64,000 nt of DNA from Candidatus Gastranaerophilales bacterium (GCA_944323135.1 CALURI010000003.1:106245-170244), one strand, 5' to 3'; shown: positions 1 through 10,208, numbered from the stretch's first letter. Numbers and translations are program-made. Notes: generated by a model from the sequence alone, not told the origin.

Positions 1-87
1 TATTATAAATTATATATAAAAATACAAAATTTGCAAAAAATGAAATTCTTTGTTAGACTGTTAAAGTATATAAGAAGGGGGATATGT

Positions 88-1635
88 ATGAATTTGATGA
101 AAAAGTTTTTTATAACTCTTGTGTTAATGATATTTGCCTGTCAATATTCATTTGCAGCAGATGTGTGGGTTAATGATTTAAGAAGGATGTTTACGAATAA
201 TTCTTCTATTATTTATGAAATTAACTTGAGAACTTTTGGGGCGCAAGATACAAATAAAAACGGAATTATAGATTTTGATGATGCAGAAGAAAGCGGAACT
301 TTTTTAAATGCAATCCCAAAACTTGCTGAACTTTCTCAAAAAGGTATAAATACAATTCATGTAATGCCTATAACTCCTGTCGGTAAAACAAAAGCTTTGG
401 GTACAGCAGGGTCTTTATACGCAGCTTCTTCATTTAATACATTAAATCCTCAACTCGCAAGTAAACAAAGTGCTCTTTCTATAAACGATCAGGCAAGAAA
501 ATTTATTAATGAAGCTCATAAATATCATATAAGAGTTATTATAGATTTGCCTTCTTGCGGTTCTTATGATTTGTATATGCAAAGACCTGAATTATTTGTA
601 AAAGATAAGTCAGGGCAACCTGTAATACCTGCCGATTGGACAGATGTAAGATTGTTAAATGCAGGTACTGAAAATGCAGTTAACAAAGATGTTTATAACT
701 TATATAAAGAATTTGTTGATATGGTAATAGGTTTAGGTGCAGATGGTATTAGAGCTGATGTTGCAACTAACAAGCCCGCAAAATTCTGGAAAGATTTGAT
801 TGCTTATTCAAGAACAAAAGATCATCAATTTATGTGGCTTGCTGAAGCATCGGAAAGCTGGACAACTCCTGTTTCTGAATATGCTGTTTTTACCCCTTAT
901 GATAAATTGCTGGAAGCTGGGTTTGACGGATATTACGGCAGTTATTTTAATTTAAAAAATTATAAAACAGGCAGAGAATTAACAAACCAAATTATTGCAA
1001 CAAATGCAGCTATTAAAAAATATTCAGAACCAAAAGCTGTTATAGGGAGTTTTACAACTCATGATGAAATGAGTCCTGTGTTGATTAACGGTGAAAAATT
1101 CAGCGAAATGATTATTTGGTTAAATGCTACATTACCTGTCAATTCTTATTTTGTAGACGGATTTGATTCCGGTGACAGTTATATTTATTTGTGGGCAAAT
1201 AAAGAAGCTTTTAAGACTTTTACTGACGATGATTATTATTTTGTACACCGCGGTAAAATTGATATATTTAATTTCTCAAGACAACCGGGCGGAAAGTCTA
1301 CTGATTTAATGCAAACATTCATTATTGCAAATCAATTTAAAAGACAGTTTTCTAAAATAATTAATAATGGTCAATTTGTTCCTTTAAAGACTTCTGTTCC
1401 TTCTGCATTTGCTTATGCAATGAGTTACGGGGGTAAGAGTATCATTGTTATAGGTAATTTGAATTTTAGAAATAATATCGATACAAAAGTTTCGGTTCCA
1501 AAACTTGATAACAAGAATATTGTATTGCCTTTGAGGATTAATAATATTCCTATTACTGAAAAAGGTGGATTTAAAACAACCCTTAACCCAGGAGAAACTC
1601 AAGTATTAGTTATAAATGATCTTGAAGTAAAATAA
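88..1635 (+). CDS. Secreted alpha-amylase-family (GH13-like) glycoside hydrolase
   Basis: Probable alpha-glucan hydrolase acting outside the cytoplasm. The 515-residue product opens with a signal peptide (MNLMKK, hydrophobic core, likely cut after SFA at residue 23). GH13 signatures are visible: GADGIRADVA with predicted nucleophile Asp224, WLAEASES with acid/base Glu253, and FTTHDE with the third acid Asp326; a small beta-rich C-terminal domain follows. The ATG at 88 is preferred over an in-frame ATG at 31 because AGAAGGGGG lies just before it and the extra 19 codons would bury the signal peptide. The conserved region-I His is not obvious, so the substrate (starch, maltodextrin, pullulan) is open. 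A lipoprotein reading (IFAC) is poor. Confidence 0.8.
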   Translation: MNLMKKFFITLVLMIFACQYSFAADVWVNDLRRMFTNNSSIIYEINLRTFGAQDTNKNGIIDFDDAEESGTFLNAIPKLAELSQKGINTIHVMPITPVGKTKALGTAGSLYAASSFNTLNPQLASKQSALSINDQARKFINEAHKYHIRVIIDLPSCGSYDLYMQRPELFVKDKSGQPVIPADWTDVRLLNAGTENAVNKDVYNLYKEFVDMVIGLGADGIRADVATNKPAKFWKDLIAYSRTKDHQFMWLAEASESWTTPVSEYAVFTPYDKLLEAGFDGYYGSYFNLKNYKTGRELTNQIIATNAAIKKYSEPKAVIGSFTTHDEMSPVLINGEKFSEMIIWLNATLPVNSYFVDGFDSGDSYIYLWANKEAFKTFTDDDYYFVHRGKIDIFNFSRQPGGKSTDLMQTFIIANQFKRQFSKIINNGQFVPLKTSVPSAFAYAMSYGGKSIIVIGNLNFRNNIDTKVSVPKLDNKNIVLPLRINNIPITEKGGFKTTLNPGETQVLVINDLEVK

Positions 1636-1668
1636 AAAAAACGAGGAAATAAATTCCTCGTTTTTTTA
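1636..1668. terminator. Bidirectional rho-independent terminator
   Basis: Stem ACGAGGAA/TTCCTCGT (1641-1648 with 1654-1661), 5-nt loop, flanked by an A-run on the left and a T-run on the right. It separates two convergent genes and can serve both; the T-run overlaps the stop codon of the minus-strand gene. Confidence 0.85.
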
Positions 1669-4600
1669 TCTAAGTGCAGCAAGAGCTGCTACACGTTTTT
1701 TGTGTTTTTCCATAATTTCTTTTGTTCGTTGAGTTAATCTTCCTGCCGGTGCAGATTTTTTTGCAGGAGTTGTTGTTTGGTTTTGATTCATTCCTAATAA
1801 TTGAGAACCAGTACTTGCAGCTCCTGATAATGCTGTTATTATATTTGAGATATTCTTTTGTTTTTGTTCTGATGCAGCTTCTATTTTTGCCATTTTAGCT
1901 TTGTAATCTGTACGTTGTTGCTTTTCTGTTTCAAGTTTTGCTACTTGATCGGCATTACCTGCTTGTTGAGCTGCTGCAATTTCAGTATCTAAGGTAGCAT
2001 CGTCCATATCTGCATATTCTTTAGATGCTCCGTTTTCTCTCATATTATCTTTTAGTTCTTTATCAAGATCTTTAGATGCTTCTTTTTGAGCTTTTCTTGC
2101 AGCTTTTGCTTCTTTTAATTCTTCTTTTTCTTGAGTTTTTTGTTCTTTTAATTGTTCTTTTTCTGTTTTGTTATCTGTTGTATCATTTTTTTCAGTTTCT
2201 TCTGTATCTTTGTTTTTATCTTCTTTTTCGTTTTCAGAAGTATTATCAGATTTTTTTGCGGCTAATTGCCCTACTGCTGAGATTGTACTGATTGCTCCTC
2301 CAACCATGCCTAAAATGTTAGCAAATTCGCCTTCTGCACCAAATTCTGTCATAAGCTGGCTTGTTGTAGATAAAGTGCTTCCTGCAACACCTGCTATTTG
2401 CATTGTTTTGCCAAATGTGGAAGCGCCTGTGTTGCCTAAATCAGCAATAGTTGATGCAGAAGTCGTCAGAGATGCTGCTGCCCCTGTGATTGTGGATATT
2501 TTACTGAATACTCCGTTAGCTTCTTTACCTTGTACGGCTCTTACATTATTTACCATAGAAGCTCCGGAAGATACGATATTTAGACCTGCACTTACTGCTG
2601 TTAATGTGCTGCTTACTGCTCCTTGTGTGCCTGAAAGTGATGTGACGGCTGAAATTGCGGTTTGCCCTAATGACATTAAACCTGCTGCAAGATTACCATT
2701 GGCTACATTGATTGCAGCTTTTGTAACACCGCATGCAACTGTTCCGTATGTGCCTACTGTTGTTAAGGTTATACCTGTTGTCTGGATTGGAGTGCCGCTT
2801 GAAATTAATGCTGCACCTGCTGCTGCAGTAAATGGATTGCTCAACATTGCTGTACCGCTTGCAATCATTCCTGTACCGATTTTATTCATTATAATACCGG
2901 TTGAGGTTGTGATTGAGAAGACGTTTTCAGCTATGCCTACTGCTCCTAATTGTTTTTGAAGTTTATCTTGTTTTTCTTTTTCGTCTTTCTGTTCTTGTTT
3001 TACTTGTTTGGTAATTGCTTTAGTTGTTTTTTCAAATGTTTTTTGCTTTTTCGTAACACTGGTTTCAATATTTACTAATTTTGTATTATTTCTGGTTATT
3101 ATATTACCTGTAACTTGAAATTCTGAGCTTAAAACATTTAGCCTTGCACTGTTATTTGCAATTCGGTCAGAATTGTCTGAAACGTTTTGAGCAACGTTCA
3201 TTGAAGAACTGCCTAAGAGGTTCCCTTGTGCATTGTTATTTTGTGGTTGTTGCGGTTGTTGAGCACTTGCATCTTCTGCTGCAAGTGTTTCATTTTCCAT
3301 TGTTATTGTTTCGTATTCCGCAAGCATTTCTTCTTGTCTTCTTGCGGCTTCTTCTGCTTCTTTTGTTAATTGTTCCGCTTCTTTTTGTTCTTGTTGAATT
3401 TGTTTTTGTAATTTTTTTGCTTCTTTTTCAAGCTCTTTTTTACTTTTTTCAGTTTCTTTTTTTATGTTTTTAGAATCTTTTCCGTCTTCTTCTGCACTTG
3501 CGTTTATATCATCAACTTCTTTTTGAGATTTATTTGCGGTTTTTTCGTCTGCTTCTTCAGGTTCTTCTGTTCCTGTTTCTTCAGGAGTATTTGAATTTGT
3601 TTCTGTTGTTGATAAATCTGAATTAGGTTGAATTGCGCTTTCGATTGTTTCATCAAGATCTGTTTGAGGAACGGAATTTGAAGGCATAGTTTGCGGAATT
3701 GTGCCTTGCTGAGGCTGTGTTTGAGAAACTGGATTGTTAAAAGATTCAACTGTTGTTGAAATATTATTCGAATTAGTTATAGTTTCTGAAGTTGTTGAGG
3801 TAGTAGTTGTTTGAACTTGTGTTTGTTGAGTGTTATTTTCTGTTGTTGTATTTTGTCCGTTTTGTTGAGGTTGTTGATCGCCTGAATTGTTGGCAGGTGT
3901 GTTTGAATTTTCTGCTTCTGCTGTAGATGCGGCTGCGTTTTCTCCTGTTATTGAAACTATTTTTGTATCTAATGCATTCAAATTTGCAAGTGCATCTGAA
4001 ATGTTTACAGATGCCTCGTTTGTTGATTTTTCTGCTTGATCTTTATATGGTTTTGTAGCTTCTAATTGTGCTTCTTTTCCGATACGCTGACTTTGGACTC
4101 CTTTTGCGTATAACCATCTTGAACGTTCTGAGAATAAGAATTGTTTTAGTGCCATTTCTATAAAGAATGTGCCTATGCGTGCAAGAGTTATGCCTGAATT
4201 ATTTGTAAAGTCAAGCTGTGTAGTATATTCAGGAATTATTGAATCTTTGTATTCAGAAGTTGTTCCTTGAGCTGTTATTTCTTCAGGAACTGCTTTATCT
4301 AATGTAGATTTTTCTTTAGATGTTTGAATTTGGAATTCTTTTTTTGCTGCTTCTGTTTCTGCATTCAGGTTTTGAATTTCTAAATTATTATCATTGATTA
4401 TTTTTTTCTTTTCTGCAATTTTATTTTGAGTATTTGCATCTGTTTTTTCGTTTTCTTGTGTGTTACCGTTTTGTAATTCAGTATCAATTTCTCCTGAAGA
4501 TTTGCCTGTTAATTGTTCAAGATCTTTTTTAGCTTTTGCGTTTTCGTCTTCAAGCTCTTGAATTTGTTTTTGGCGTGCTTCTTCTTCTTTGTTGTAGGCT

Positions 4601-6138
4601 TTGATTAGGGTATTTACTTTTTTCTCAGCAAGTTCTGCAAAGTCTTTATGACTTTGAGCTATGTTTATTGAAGTTAGAGCTTGTTGAGTTTGTTTTTGTA
4701 AATCTGTATTAATAGTGCCTGCTTGGTCTGTAAGTTGTTGAACACTTTCATCATTAAGTATAAAGTCTTCTTCAGATGTATTATTTTCGTTTGCAGCAGC
4801 CGTTTTATCCTTATTTGCTTCGTTGTTTGCAGGGTTTGTTTGTGTAGCAGCCGTTGTGTCTGTATTATTTGTTTGACTTGTTGTTTGGGAAACAGTATCA
4901 GTGCTTTGTAATTCTGTAGCTGATAATACACTATTTTCTATACCGATACTTGTTGCAATATCTTGTACGGAATTACTTGTATCTGCAGAATATTCCATAG
5001 TATCATTACCGATTTTGTTAGCTTCTTTAGCAAGGGTTTTACCTTGAGCCATTGCTAAAATTGAACCGATAAAACCTGTTTCTTGTGATATGGTTTGTGT
5101 TGTTCTTTTATATTTTGAATCTGATGTATAATCTGCAAGCATATCGCCGATATATATTGTCTCATCGGCTAAATCTTGTCCGAGTACAGCTAGAATGTTT
5201 ATTTGATTTAATGATTTTGCAATTTCATTTTTGTCAAATATCATGTCATCAGAATTTTTTCCTTGTTTGTTTTCAAGCATTCCCGTTAATTCTGCATAAC
5301 GTTGGGCTTCGGTATCTGTTAAGGCTTCACCGTTATTGATTTTGTCTTGCAGTTGTCTCCATTCTTTCAGTTGTTTTTCATATTCTTCAAGTGCTTTTTT
5401 TTGATTTTTTATTTTATCTTCAAAATTTCTGCTTTCATTTTGAGTTTTAGGCAGAAGTTCATCTATCTGCACGCTTAATTTTTCATTATTATCGTTACAT
5501 TGTTCTATTTTCTTTTTTGCTTTTGGAATTAATTCAAGATATGTGTCTTTTTCTGTAACTTCTTCAGTATTTCCTTCGTCGACATCGGTTGAACTTTCAA
5601 GATTTGCACCTTGACTTTGCATAATAGTATTTGCGATATCTACTATGTCTTGAGGGATATTAACGCCGTTTTGTTGCATTTGAATAATTTCTTCAGCAGA
5701 ATAACCTGACCATTGAGGATCAAGGATTTTACCGCTTTTTTTTGCGTAAGCTTCAATGCTATATTTCATGGAAATATTAAAAGAGTTTATGTTTGATAAA
5801 TTAGAATCATATACATTATATGTTTTTTCAACATATTTAATGGTCCCATCAGCTTGTTTTTCTTTTTTCTTGACTGTTTTAGTCCCTACAACAAGAAGTT
5901 CATTAGGATTATCCGGATCTCTTGTTAATTCTATATTCCCCGGTATATTATAGCCGTTTGCATTAATTACTTCATAACCTGTTTCGTCTTTGTAATATTT
6001 TTCAAATTCTGTTTTCTGGGTATCATCCATTTGGTAAAAAAGGCGCAATGCATCTGTATAGCTTATTTGTTCGCCATTCACGTCAAGGTAAAAGTCCTGA
6101 AATATTTCGTATTTGTTTGGCACGCCTTCGATTTGCAT
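1666..6138 (-). CDS. Giant coiled-coil / glycine-alanine-rich protein, unknown function
   Basis: Not recognised as a named family. The 1490 residues have no signal peptide. The N-terminal ~170 residues look globular. Long charged coiled coils follow (about 200-290, 530-660, 900-1000 and 1060-1110), separated by Q/N/T/S-rich linkers. Roughly residues 1110-1330 form a glycine/alanine/serine/threonine-rich hydrophobic stretch (e.g. GIIMNKIGTGMIASGTAML) like the membrane-inserting region of type III translocators or glycine-zipper proteins. The C-terminal part is Lys/Glu/Gln-rich. Start: ATG after AGGAAAA. It is monocistronic, between a bidirectional terminator and the trxA terminator. A secreted or surface structural/effector protein is plausible, but this rests on composition only. 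Confidence 0.6.
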   Translation of the reverse strand: MQIEGVPNKYEIFQDFYLDVNGEQISYTDALRLFYQMDDTQKTEFEKYYKDETGYEVINANGYNIPGNIELTRDPDNPNELLVVGTKTVKKKEKQADGTIKYVEKTYNVYDSNLSNINSFNISMKYSIEAYAKKSGKILDPQWSGYSAEEIIQMQQNGVNIPQDIVDIANTIMQSQGANLESSTDVDEGNTEEVTEKDTYLELIPKAKKKIEQCNDNNEKLSVQIDELLPKTQNESRNFEDKIKNQKKALEEYEKQLKEWRQLQDKINNGEALTDTEAQRYAELTGMLENKQGKNSDDMIFDKNEIAKSLNQINILAVLGQDLADETIYIGDMLADYTSDSKYKRTTQTISQETGFIGSILAMAQGKTLAKEANKIGNDTMEYSADTSNSVQDIATSIGIENSVLSATELQSTDTVSQTTSQTNNTDTTAATQTNPANNEANKDKTAAANENNTSEEDFILNDESVQQLTDQAGTINTDLQKQTQQALTSINIAQSHKDFAELAEKKVNTLIKAYNKEEEARQKQIQELEDENAKAKKDLEQLTGKSSGEIDTELQNGNTQENEKTDANTQNKIAEKKKIINDNNLEIQNLNAETEAAKKEFQIQTSKEKSTLDKAVPEEITAQGTTSEYKDSIIPEYTTQLDFTNNSGITLARIGTFFIEMALKQFLFSERSRWLYAKGVQSQRIGKEAQLEATKPYKDQAEKSTNEASVNISDALANLNALDTKIVSITGENAAASTAEAENSNTPANNSGDQQPQQNGQNTTTENNTQQTQVQTTTTSTTSETITNSNNISTTVESFNNPVSQTQPQQGTIPQTMPSNSVPQTDLDETIESAIQPNSDLSTTETNSNTPEETGTEEPEEADEKTANKSQKEVDDINASAEEDGKDSKNIKKETEKSKKELEKEAKKLQKQIQQEQKEAEQLTKEAEEAARRQEEMLAEYETITMENETLAAEDASAQQPQQPQNNNAQGNLLGSSSMNVAQNVSDNSDRIANNSARLNVLSSEFQVTGNIITRNNTKLVNIETSVTKKQKTFEKTTKAITKQVKQEQKDEKEKQDKLQKQLGAVGIAENVFSITTSTGIIMNKIGTGMIASGTAMLSNPFTAAAGAALISSGTPIQTTGITLTTVGTYGTVACGVTKAAINVANGNLAAGLMSLGQTAISAVTSLSGTQGAVSSTLTAVSAGLNIVSSGASMVNNVRAVQGKEANGVFSKISTITGAAASLTTSASTIADLGNTGASTFGKTMQIAGVAGSTLSTTSQLMTEFGAEGEFANILGMVGGAISTISAVGQLAAKKSDNTSENEKEDKNKDTEETEKNDTTDNKTEKEQLKEQKTQEKEELKEAKAARKAQKEASKDLDKELKDNMRENGASKEYADMDDATLDTEIAAAQQAGNADQVAKLETEKQQRTDYKAKMAKIEAASEQKQKNISNIITALSGAASTGSQLLGMNQNQTTTPAKKSAPAGRLTQRTKEIMEKHKKRVAALAALR

Positions 6139-6228
6139 AGTTTTCCTATTTTCCTTTTTTATTTATTTATCGGAAAATTGCACGTGAAACTTTAACAAAT
6201 AACGGCTTTAAATCTTTTTATATGACAA

Positions 6229-6262
6229 AAAACTCCGTAAAACTTTAGTTTTACGGAGTTTA
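6229..6262 (-). terminator. Terminator downstream of thioredoxin gene
   Basis: Stem AACTCCGTAAAA (6231-6242) with TTTTACGGAGTT (6249-6260), 6-nt loop. On the minus strand the stem is followed by a T-run, as expected for the end of the trxA transcript. Confidence 0.8.
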
Positions 6263-6285
6263 CAATTGTAACAATTTTTATTAAA

Positions 6286-6609
6286 TTATAAATGTTTCTC
6301 AATATTAGAAATAATTGTTGACTTTGGCATTAAACCTACAAGTCTTTCAAGAGCTTTACCGTTTTTGAATACTAAAAGGCTTGGAAGACCGCTTATAGCA
6401 TAATCTTGAGCAGTTTTAAGGTTCTCATCAGTGTTAACTTTTACAAATTTAACTTTTCCTGAAAATTCTTGAGCTACTTCATCTAAAATCGGACCTAATT
6501 TTCTGCACGGCCCGCACCAAGGTGCCCAAAAATCTACCACTACAGGTTGTTCGGAATTTAAAACTTCCTGCTCAAAACTGGCATCATTAATATCAATTGC
6601 ATTTGACAT
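6286..6609 (-). CDS. trxA: Thioredoxin
   Basis: Cytoplasmic thiol-disulfide oxidoreductase of 107 residues, the normal length for a single-domain thioredoxin. The active site WCGPCR spans residues 31-36, with the usual buried Asp26 (VVVDFWAPW) and the cis-proline loop GLPSLLVF. The start follows AAGGAGAT with ideal spacing. It has its own terminator, so it is probably monocistronic. No oddities. Confidence 0.97.
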   Translation of the reverse strand: MSNAIDINDASFEQEVLNSEQPVVVDFWAPWCGPCRKLGPILDEVAQEFSGKVKFVKVNTDENLKTAQDYAISGLPSLLVFKNGKALERLVGLMPKSTIISNIEKHL

Positions 6610-6703
6610 TATATATCTCCTTATTTTTTTATTTAACGGATTTATTCTATCACAGAATTTTTTTTTGTGCTATTATCTTGTCAGAATTCTATAGGATAAG
6701 AAT

Positions 6704-7621
6704 ATGGTAAGAAAAAAGATAGTAGAAATTGTTCTTGATACAGAAACTACAGGTTTGGATTATACAAAAGAAAAAATGGTTGAATTTGCCGCAGTTAGAC
6801 TTGAAAATGGCAAAATAAAAGATGAATTTCAAACTTTAATTAATCCCGAACAGCATATAAGAAAATCTAGTATGGCAATTCATGGTATTACTCAGGAAAT
6901 GGTTGCCGATGCGCCTACTGAAGCTGAAGCAATGCCTAAAATTCTTGAATTTATCGGTGATTATCCGATTGTTGCTCATAATTGTATATTTGATTATTCT
7001 TTTTTAAATGAAGCAAGTTTAAGAACTTTTGGACAAGAATTAAACAATCCCAGAATTGATTCCCAGCAGATGTTTAAAGAAGTGTATCCTGATTTGCCGT
7101 CACATGGGTTAGAAGCTTTGACATCAAAATTTAATGTAGAATTGAATAATCATCACCGCGCAATGGCTGATACTATGGGACTTGCATTAGCATACCCAAA
7201 ATTAAAAAAATTGTATCTTCAAAAATATGATTGGGAAGTTAAACAACTTGATAATGTTGAATATTTATTTGAAAGATTTTTGCGAATTCAACAGACTGTT
7301 ACAACTTTGCAATCTGAATTGCAGGATTTGAAATCCGTATTTAAGCTTTATTTTGAACAAGGCGGTGAACCGATAATTTCTCAATCCGGAGAAACTCTTG
7401 TTTATAATTCTAAACAATCATTCGGGTATGATTTGCACCAGATTAAAGATGTTTTGGAAGAAGTAGGAGCTTTTGATAAAGCTGTGAAATTGAATACAGG
7501 CTTTATTGACCGATTGGTTTGCGGTTGCAGGCTTGATGAGGAAAAAAGAGAGATTATAAAAGATGCTCGTCAAGAAATTACGGAAACAAGAAATATACAA
7601 ATTATAAAAGCAGGAAAGTAA
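6704..7621 (+). CDS. DnaQ-like DEDDh 3'-5' exonuclease
   Basis: Exonuclease-fold protein (305 residues) related to the epsilon proofreading subunit of DNA polymerase III and to PolC exonuclease. DEDDh residues are visible: Asp12/Glu14 in VLDTETTG, AHNCIFDYSFL for motif II, and HHRAMADTMGLA with catalytic His and Asp for motif III. After about residue 180 comes a helical extension with a short coiled coil (RIQQTVTTLQSELQDLKS), not part of the nuclease. It could be the proofreading subunit or a repair/RNA exonuclease; the extension gives no clear family. It ends 2 nt before the transporter gene, suggesting co-transcription. Confidence 0.85.
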   Translation: MVRKKIVEIVLDTETTGLDYTKEKMVEFAAVRLENGKIKDEFQTLINPEQHIRKSSMAIHGITQEMVADAPTEAEAMPKILEFIGDYPIVAHNCIFDYSFLNEASLRTFGQELNNPRIDSQQMFKEVYPDLPSHGLEALTSKFNVELNNHHRAMADTMGLALAYPKLKKLYLQKYDWEVKQLDNVEYLFERFLRIQQTVTTLQSELQDLKSVFKLYFEQGGEPIISQSGETLVYNSKQSFGYDLHQIKDVLEEVGAFDKAVKLNTGFIDRLVCGCRLDEEKREIIKDARQEITETRNIQIIKAGK

Positions 7622-7623
7622 GT

Positions 7624-9030
7624 ATGGCAAATAAATTCATTGAATTTTTTAAGGAGCCTCCGGCTAAAGAAGTTATTACGGATAAAGAAAAAGTTGATAA
7701 AATGTATTCTCATTTCAGATGGAGAATATTTTATTCAAGTTTTATCGCGTATGTTGTGTTTCACTTATGCAGAAAAAATATTGCGGTGGCTTTGCCTTCA
7801 ATGGGGGCAGCTTTACATTTGTCAAATACTGAATTGGGACTTTTAGGTTCTTCTTTATATGTAACTTATGGTATAGGTAAATTTGTAAATGGTGTACTTG
7901 CTGATAAGTCAAATGTAAGAACTTTTTTACCTACGGCATTAATATTATCAGCAATATGTAATTTGTGCTTTGTATTAAGTGCAACAATTATAACTCCGGG
8001 ACATGTCAGCTTTTTCGGCTTGCCTTCTGCTACTATTCTTCTTTGGATTATGGCATTTTTCTGGGGAGCTAACGGTTGGTTTCAGTCTTGCGGATTTCCT
8101 CCTGTTGCAAAAAGTTTATCATATTGGTTTTCAAATTCTGAAAGAGGTACGAAATGGTCTTTGTGGTCAACTTCTCACCAGATTGGCGTATTTTCGGCAG
8201 TAATGATTTCAGGCTTTGTTATTGATAAATTTGGATGGAAGGCTGCTTTTTATATTCCTGCAATTATTTGTATAATTACAGGTTTATGGTTGTTTGACAG
8301 ACTGAGAGATAAACCTCAATCTTTGGGACTTCCTGATGTTGAAAAGTATAAAAATGAACCTGTAAAATGTCAAAAAGACGATGATGATAAGGATGAAAGA
8401 TCTTATTTTCAAATATTCAAGGAGCATATTTTATGCAACCCTGTGATTTGGATGTTAGCTATTGCTTATATTTTTGTTTATATTATAAGATTCGGAACGG
8501 AAGATTGGCTTGTTAAATATTTAGTTGAAGTTAAAGGTAATACTCTTACTCTTGCAAGTTCTAAATTGAGTTCTCTTGCACTTGTTGGTGCATTTGGAGC
8601 AATTTTGGCAGGCGTTATTTCGGATAAAATATATAAAGGAAACAGAACTCCTATTAATATTGTATTTTTAATTTGCTTAATATTCAGTTTGTTGGCTTTT
8701 GCGGCAAACCCTGCATCAAATAATATTATGGATTATGTTTACGCTGCAATGATTGGGATGTTTACAGCTGGACCTCAGATGTTAATCGGCGGATTATGTG
8801 CAGTGGAAAGCAGCTCTAAAAAAGTAGCTTCGGCATCTATCGGTTTTACCGGAGTATTCGGATATGTCGGTGCGGCTTTATCTTCAAGCGGAACAGGAGT
8901 TGTTGTAGATAAATTTGGATGGAACGGAGCTATTATATTTTGGATGATTTCTACAATGATTTGTGTTGTTATATGCTCGATTTTATTGATTTATGAAAAA
9001 TTGAAGAAAAGAGCAGTTGCACAAAATTAG
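7624..9030 (+). CDS. MFS organophosphate:phosphate antiporter (GlpT/UhpT family)
   Basis: Inner-membrane MFS transporter of 468 residues with about 12 transmembrane helices and a central cytoplasmic loop (about residues 225-260). OPA-family features include FHLCRKNIAVALPSM in helix 1, YGIGKFVNGVLADKSNVRTF around the first cytoplasmic loop, and WFQSCGFPPVAKSLSYWF; the Arg in the FHLCRKN segment corresponds to a phosphate-binding Arg. The likely substrate is glycerol-3-phosphate, a hexose phosphate or a similar phosphoester, exchanged for Pi. Its ATG lies 2 nt after the exonuclease stop, with AGGAAAG as ribosome site; it overlaps the convergent kinase gene by 4 nt. Confidence 0.88.
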   Translation: MANKFIEFFKEPPAKEVITDKEKVDKMYSHFRWRIFYSSFIAYVVFHLCRKNIAVALPSMGAALHLSNTELGLLGSSLYVTYGIGKFVNGVLADKSNVRTFLPTALILSAICNLCFVLSATIITPGHVSFFGLPSATILLWIMAFFWGANGWFQSCGFPPVAKSLSYWFSNSERGTKWSLWSTSHQIGVFSAVMISGFVIDKFGWKAAFYIPAIICIITGLWLFDRLRDKPQSLGLPDVEKYKNEPVKCQKDDDDKDERSYFQIFKEHILCNPVIWMLAIAYIFVYIIRFGTEDWLVKYLVEVKGNTLTLASSKLSSLALVGAFGAILAGVISDKIYKGNRTPINIVFLICLIFSLLAFAANPASNNIMDYVYAAMIGMFTAGPQMLIGGLCAVESSSKKVASASIGFTGVFGYVGAALSSSGTGVVVDKFGWNGAIIFWMISTMICVVICSILLIYEKLKKRAVAQN

Positions 9031-10208
9031 TTTTTAGCTGTTTTCGTTGTTGATTTTTTTGTATTTATCGGAATTGTAAACCAAAATGTACTTCCTTGGT
9101 GTAGTTTTGATTTTACATAAATTTCACCGCCATGAGCTTGAAGTATTTTTCGGCATAGAGCAAGACCTACACCTGAACCTTGTTGGCGTTTAAGTTCACT
9201 GCGATTTACCTGTGTAAAAAAGTTGAAAATTTTTGTGATATCTTTTTTGCTTATTCCGTCGCCTTTATCTCTAATCTCAAAAACGAATTCTTTTTTTCTG
9301 TTTACATAAGTTACAATTGCGATGGAACTGTTTTCCTTGCTGAATTTTAAAGCATTAGATACCAAATTATAAATTAATTGTTTAAACCTTATCAAATCAA
9401 CATTAATAATAATATCTGAAAGAGTGTAATTAAATGTAATCTTTTTTTCTTTACGCATTTCATCAAAATTTTGAAGAATCTCTGTAATCAGTTGTTTTGT
9501 CCTTATTCGTTCACGTTTTATAGTTAACGGCTGAGAATCGCTTCGTGCATATTCTAAAATATTTTTTATCAGACTCATTAAGTAAACGGAATTATTTGAA
9601 ATATTATTTAAGTATTTAATATTTTCATCATCATTAATTTTTTCTGATAATAAATCACAAAATCCTATAATGGCATTAAGAGGGGTCTTAAATTCGTGAG
9701 ATACGCTTGCAAGAAATTCAGTTCTTTCTCTTGCGGTTCTTCTTTTTTCATCGTAAAGGGTTATGATTTCAAGCCTTGCACTAATATATTCTGTTAAAAT
9801 TTCAACAGCATTAATGTTATTTTTATTAAAATTCTTGTCTGCAGAAATTAGTCCGATGTAGCCTAAAATATTGTTTCTGTAAATAATTGGTTTTAGAATT
9901 CTATTGGTATTTGACATATATGAAAGATGTTCATAAATTTCTTCGAGCCCAAAATTATTATAAAAATCAGTTATTGTTTGTCTTATATTTTTTACTTCTT
10001 TTTCTAATGATTTATCTTGTTTAAAACGTTCAGTGGTTGTAAGTTTTTTCACTTCTACCTGATTATTATTCCAATTTATAAGGCTTACCCAGCTTGCATA
10101 AGCACCTGTAAGCTGTATAAATTCTGTATTTATTATATCTGCCATGTCTTTTAAAGTTTTTGCAGTATTAATTTTTTTTGTAAAATTATAAATTGCTTTC
10201 TTGTTCAT
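9027..10208 (-). CDS. Soluble GAF-domain sensor histidine kinase
   Basis: Two-component sensor kinase of 393 residues with no transmembrane segment, so it senses a cytoplasmic signal. Order: GAF-like sensor (about 15-155), HisKA with SVSHEFKTPLNAIIGF (phospho-acceptor His171), then HATPase_c with N box LVSNALKFS, G1 DKGDGISKKD and G2 GSGVGLALCRK. No response regulator is adjacent. The ATG at 10208 has no Shine-Dalgarno; TATAAT (10220-10215) lies exactly 6 nt before it, implying a leaderless transcript from the divergent gmk promoter region. The next Met (residue 22) would truncate the GAF domain. Confidence 0.9.
   Translation of the reverse strand: MNKKAIYNFTKKINTAKTLKDMADIINTEFIQLTGAYASWVSLINWNNNQVEVKKLTTTERFKQDKSLEKEVKNIRQTITDFYNNFGLEEIYEHLSYMSNTNRILKPIIYRNNILGYIGLISADKNFNKNNINAVEILTEYISARLEIITLYDEKRRTARERTEFLASVSHEFKTPLNAIIGFCDLLSEKINDDENIKYLNNISNNSVYLMSLIKNILEYARSDSQPLTIKRERIRTKQLITEILQNFDEMRKEKKITFNYTLSDIIINVDLIRFKQLIYNLVSNALKFSKENSSIAIVTYVNRKKEFVFEIRDKGDGISKKDITKIFNFFTQVNRSELKRQQGSGVGLALCRKILQAHGGEIYVKSKLHQGSTFWFTIPINTKKSTTKTAKN

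Noticed and set aside
2168..2959. A 263-codon plus-strand frame rich in Val, Pro and Ala
   Set aside because: It is the complement of the alanine/threonine-rich core of the giant protein; no ribosome site and no plausible fold.
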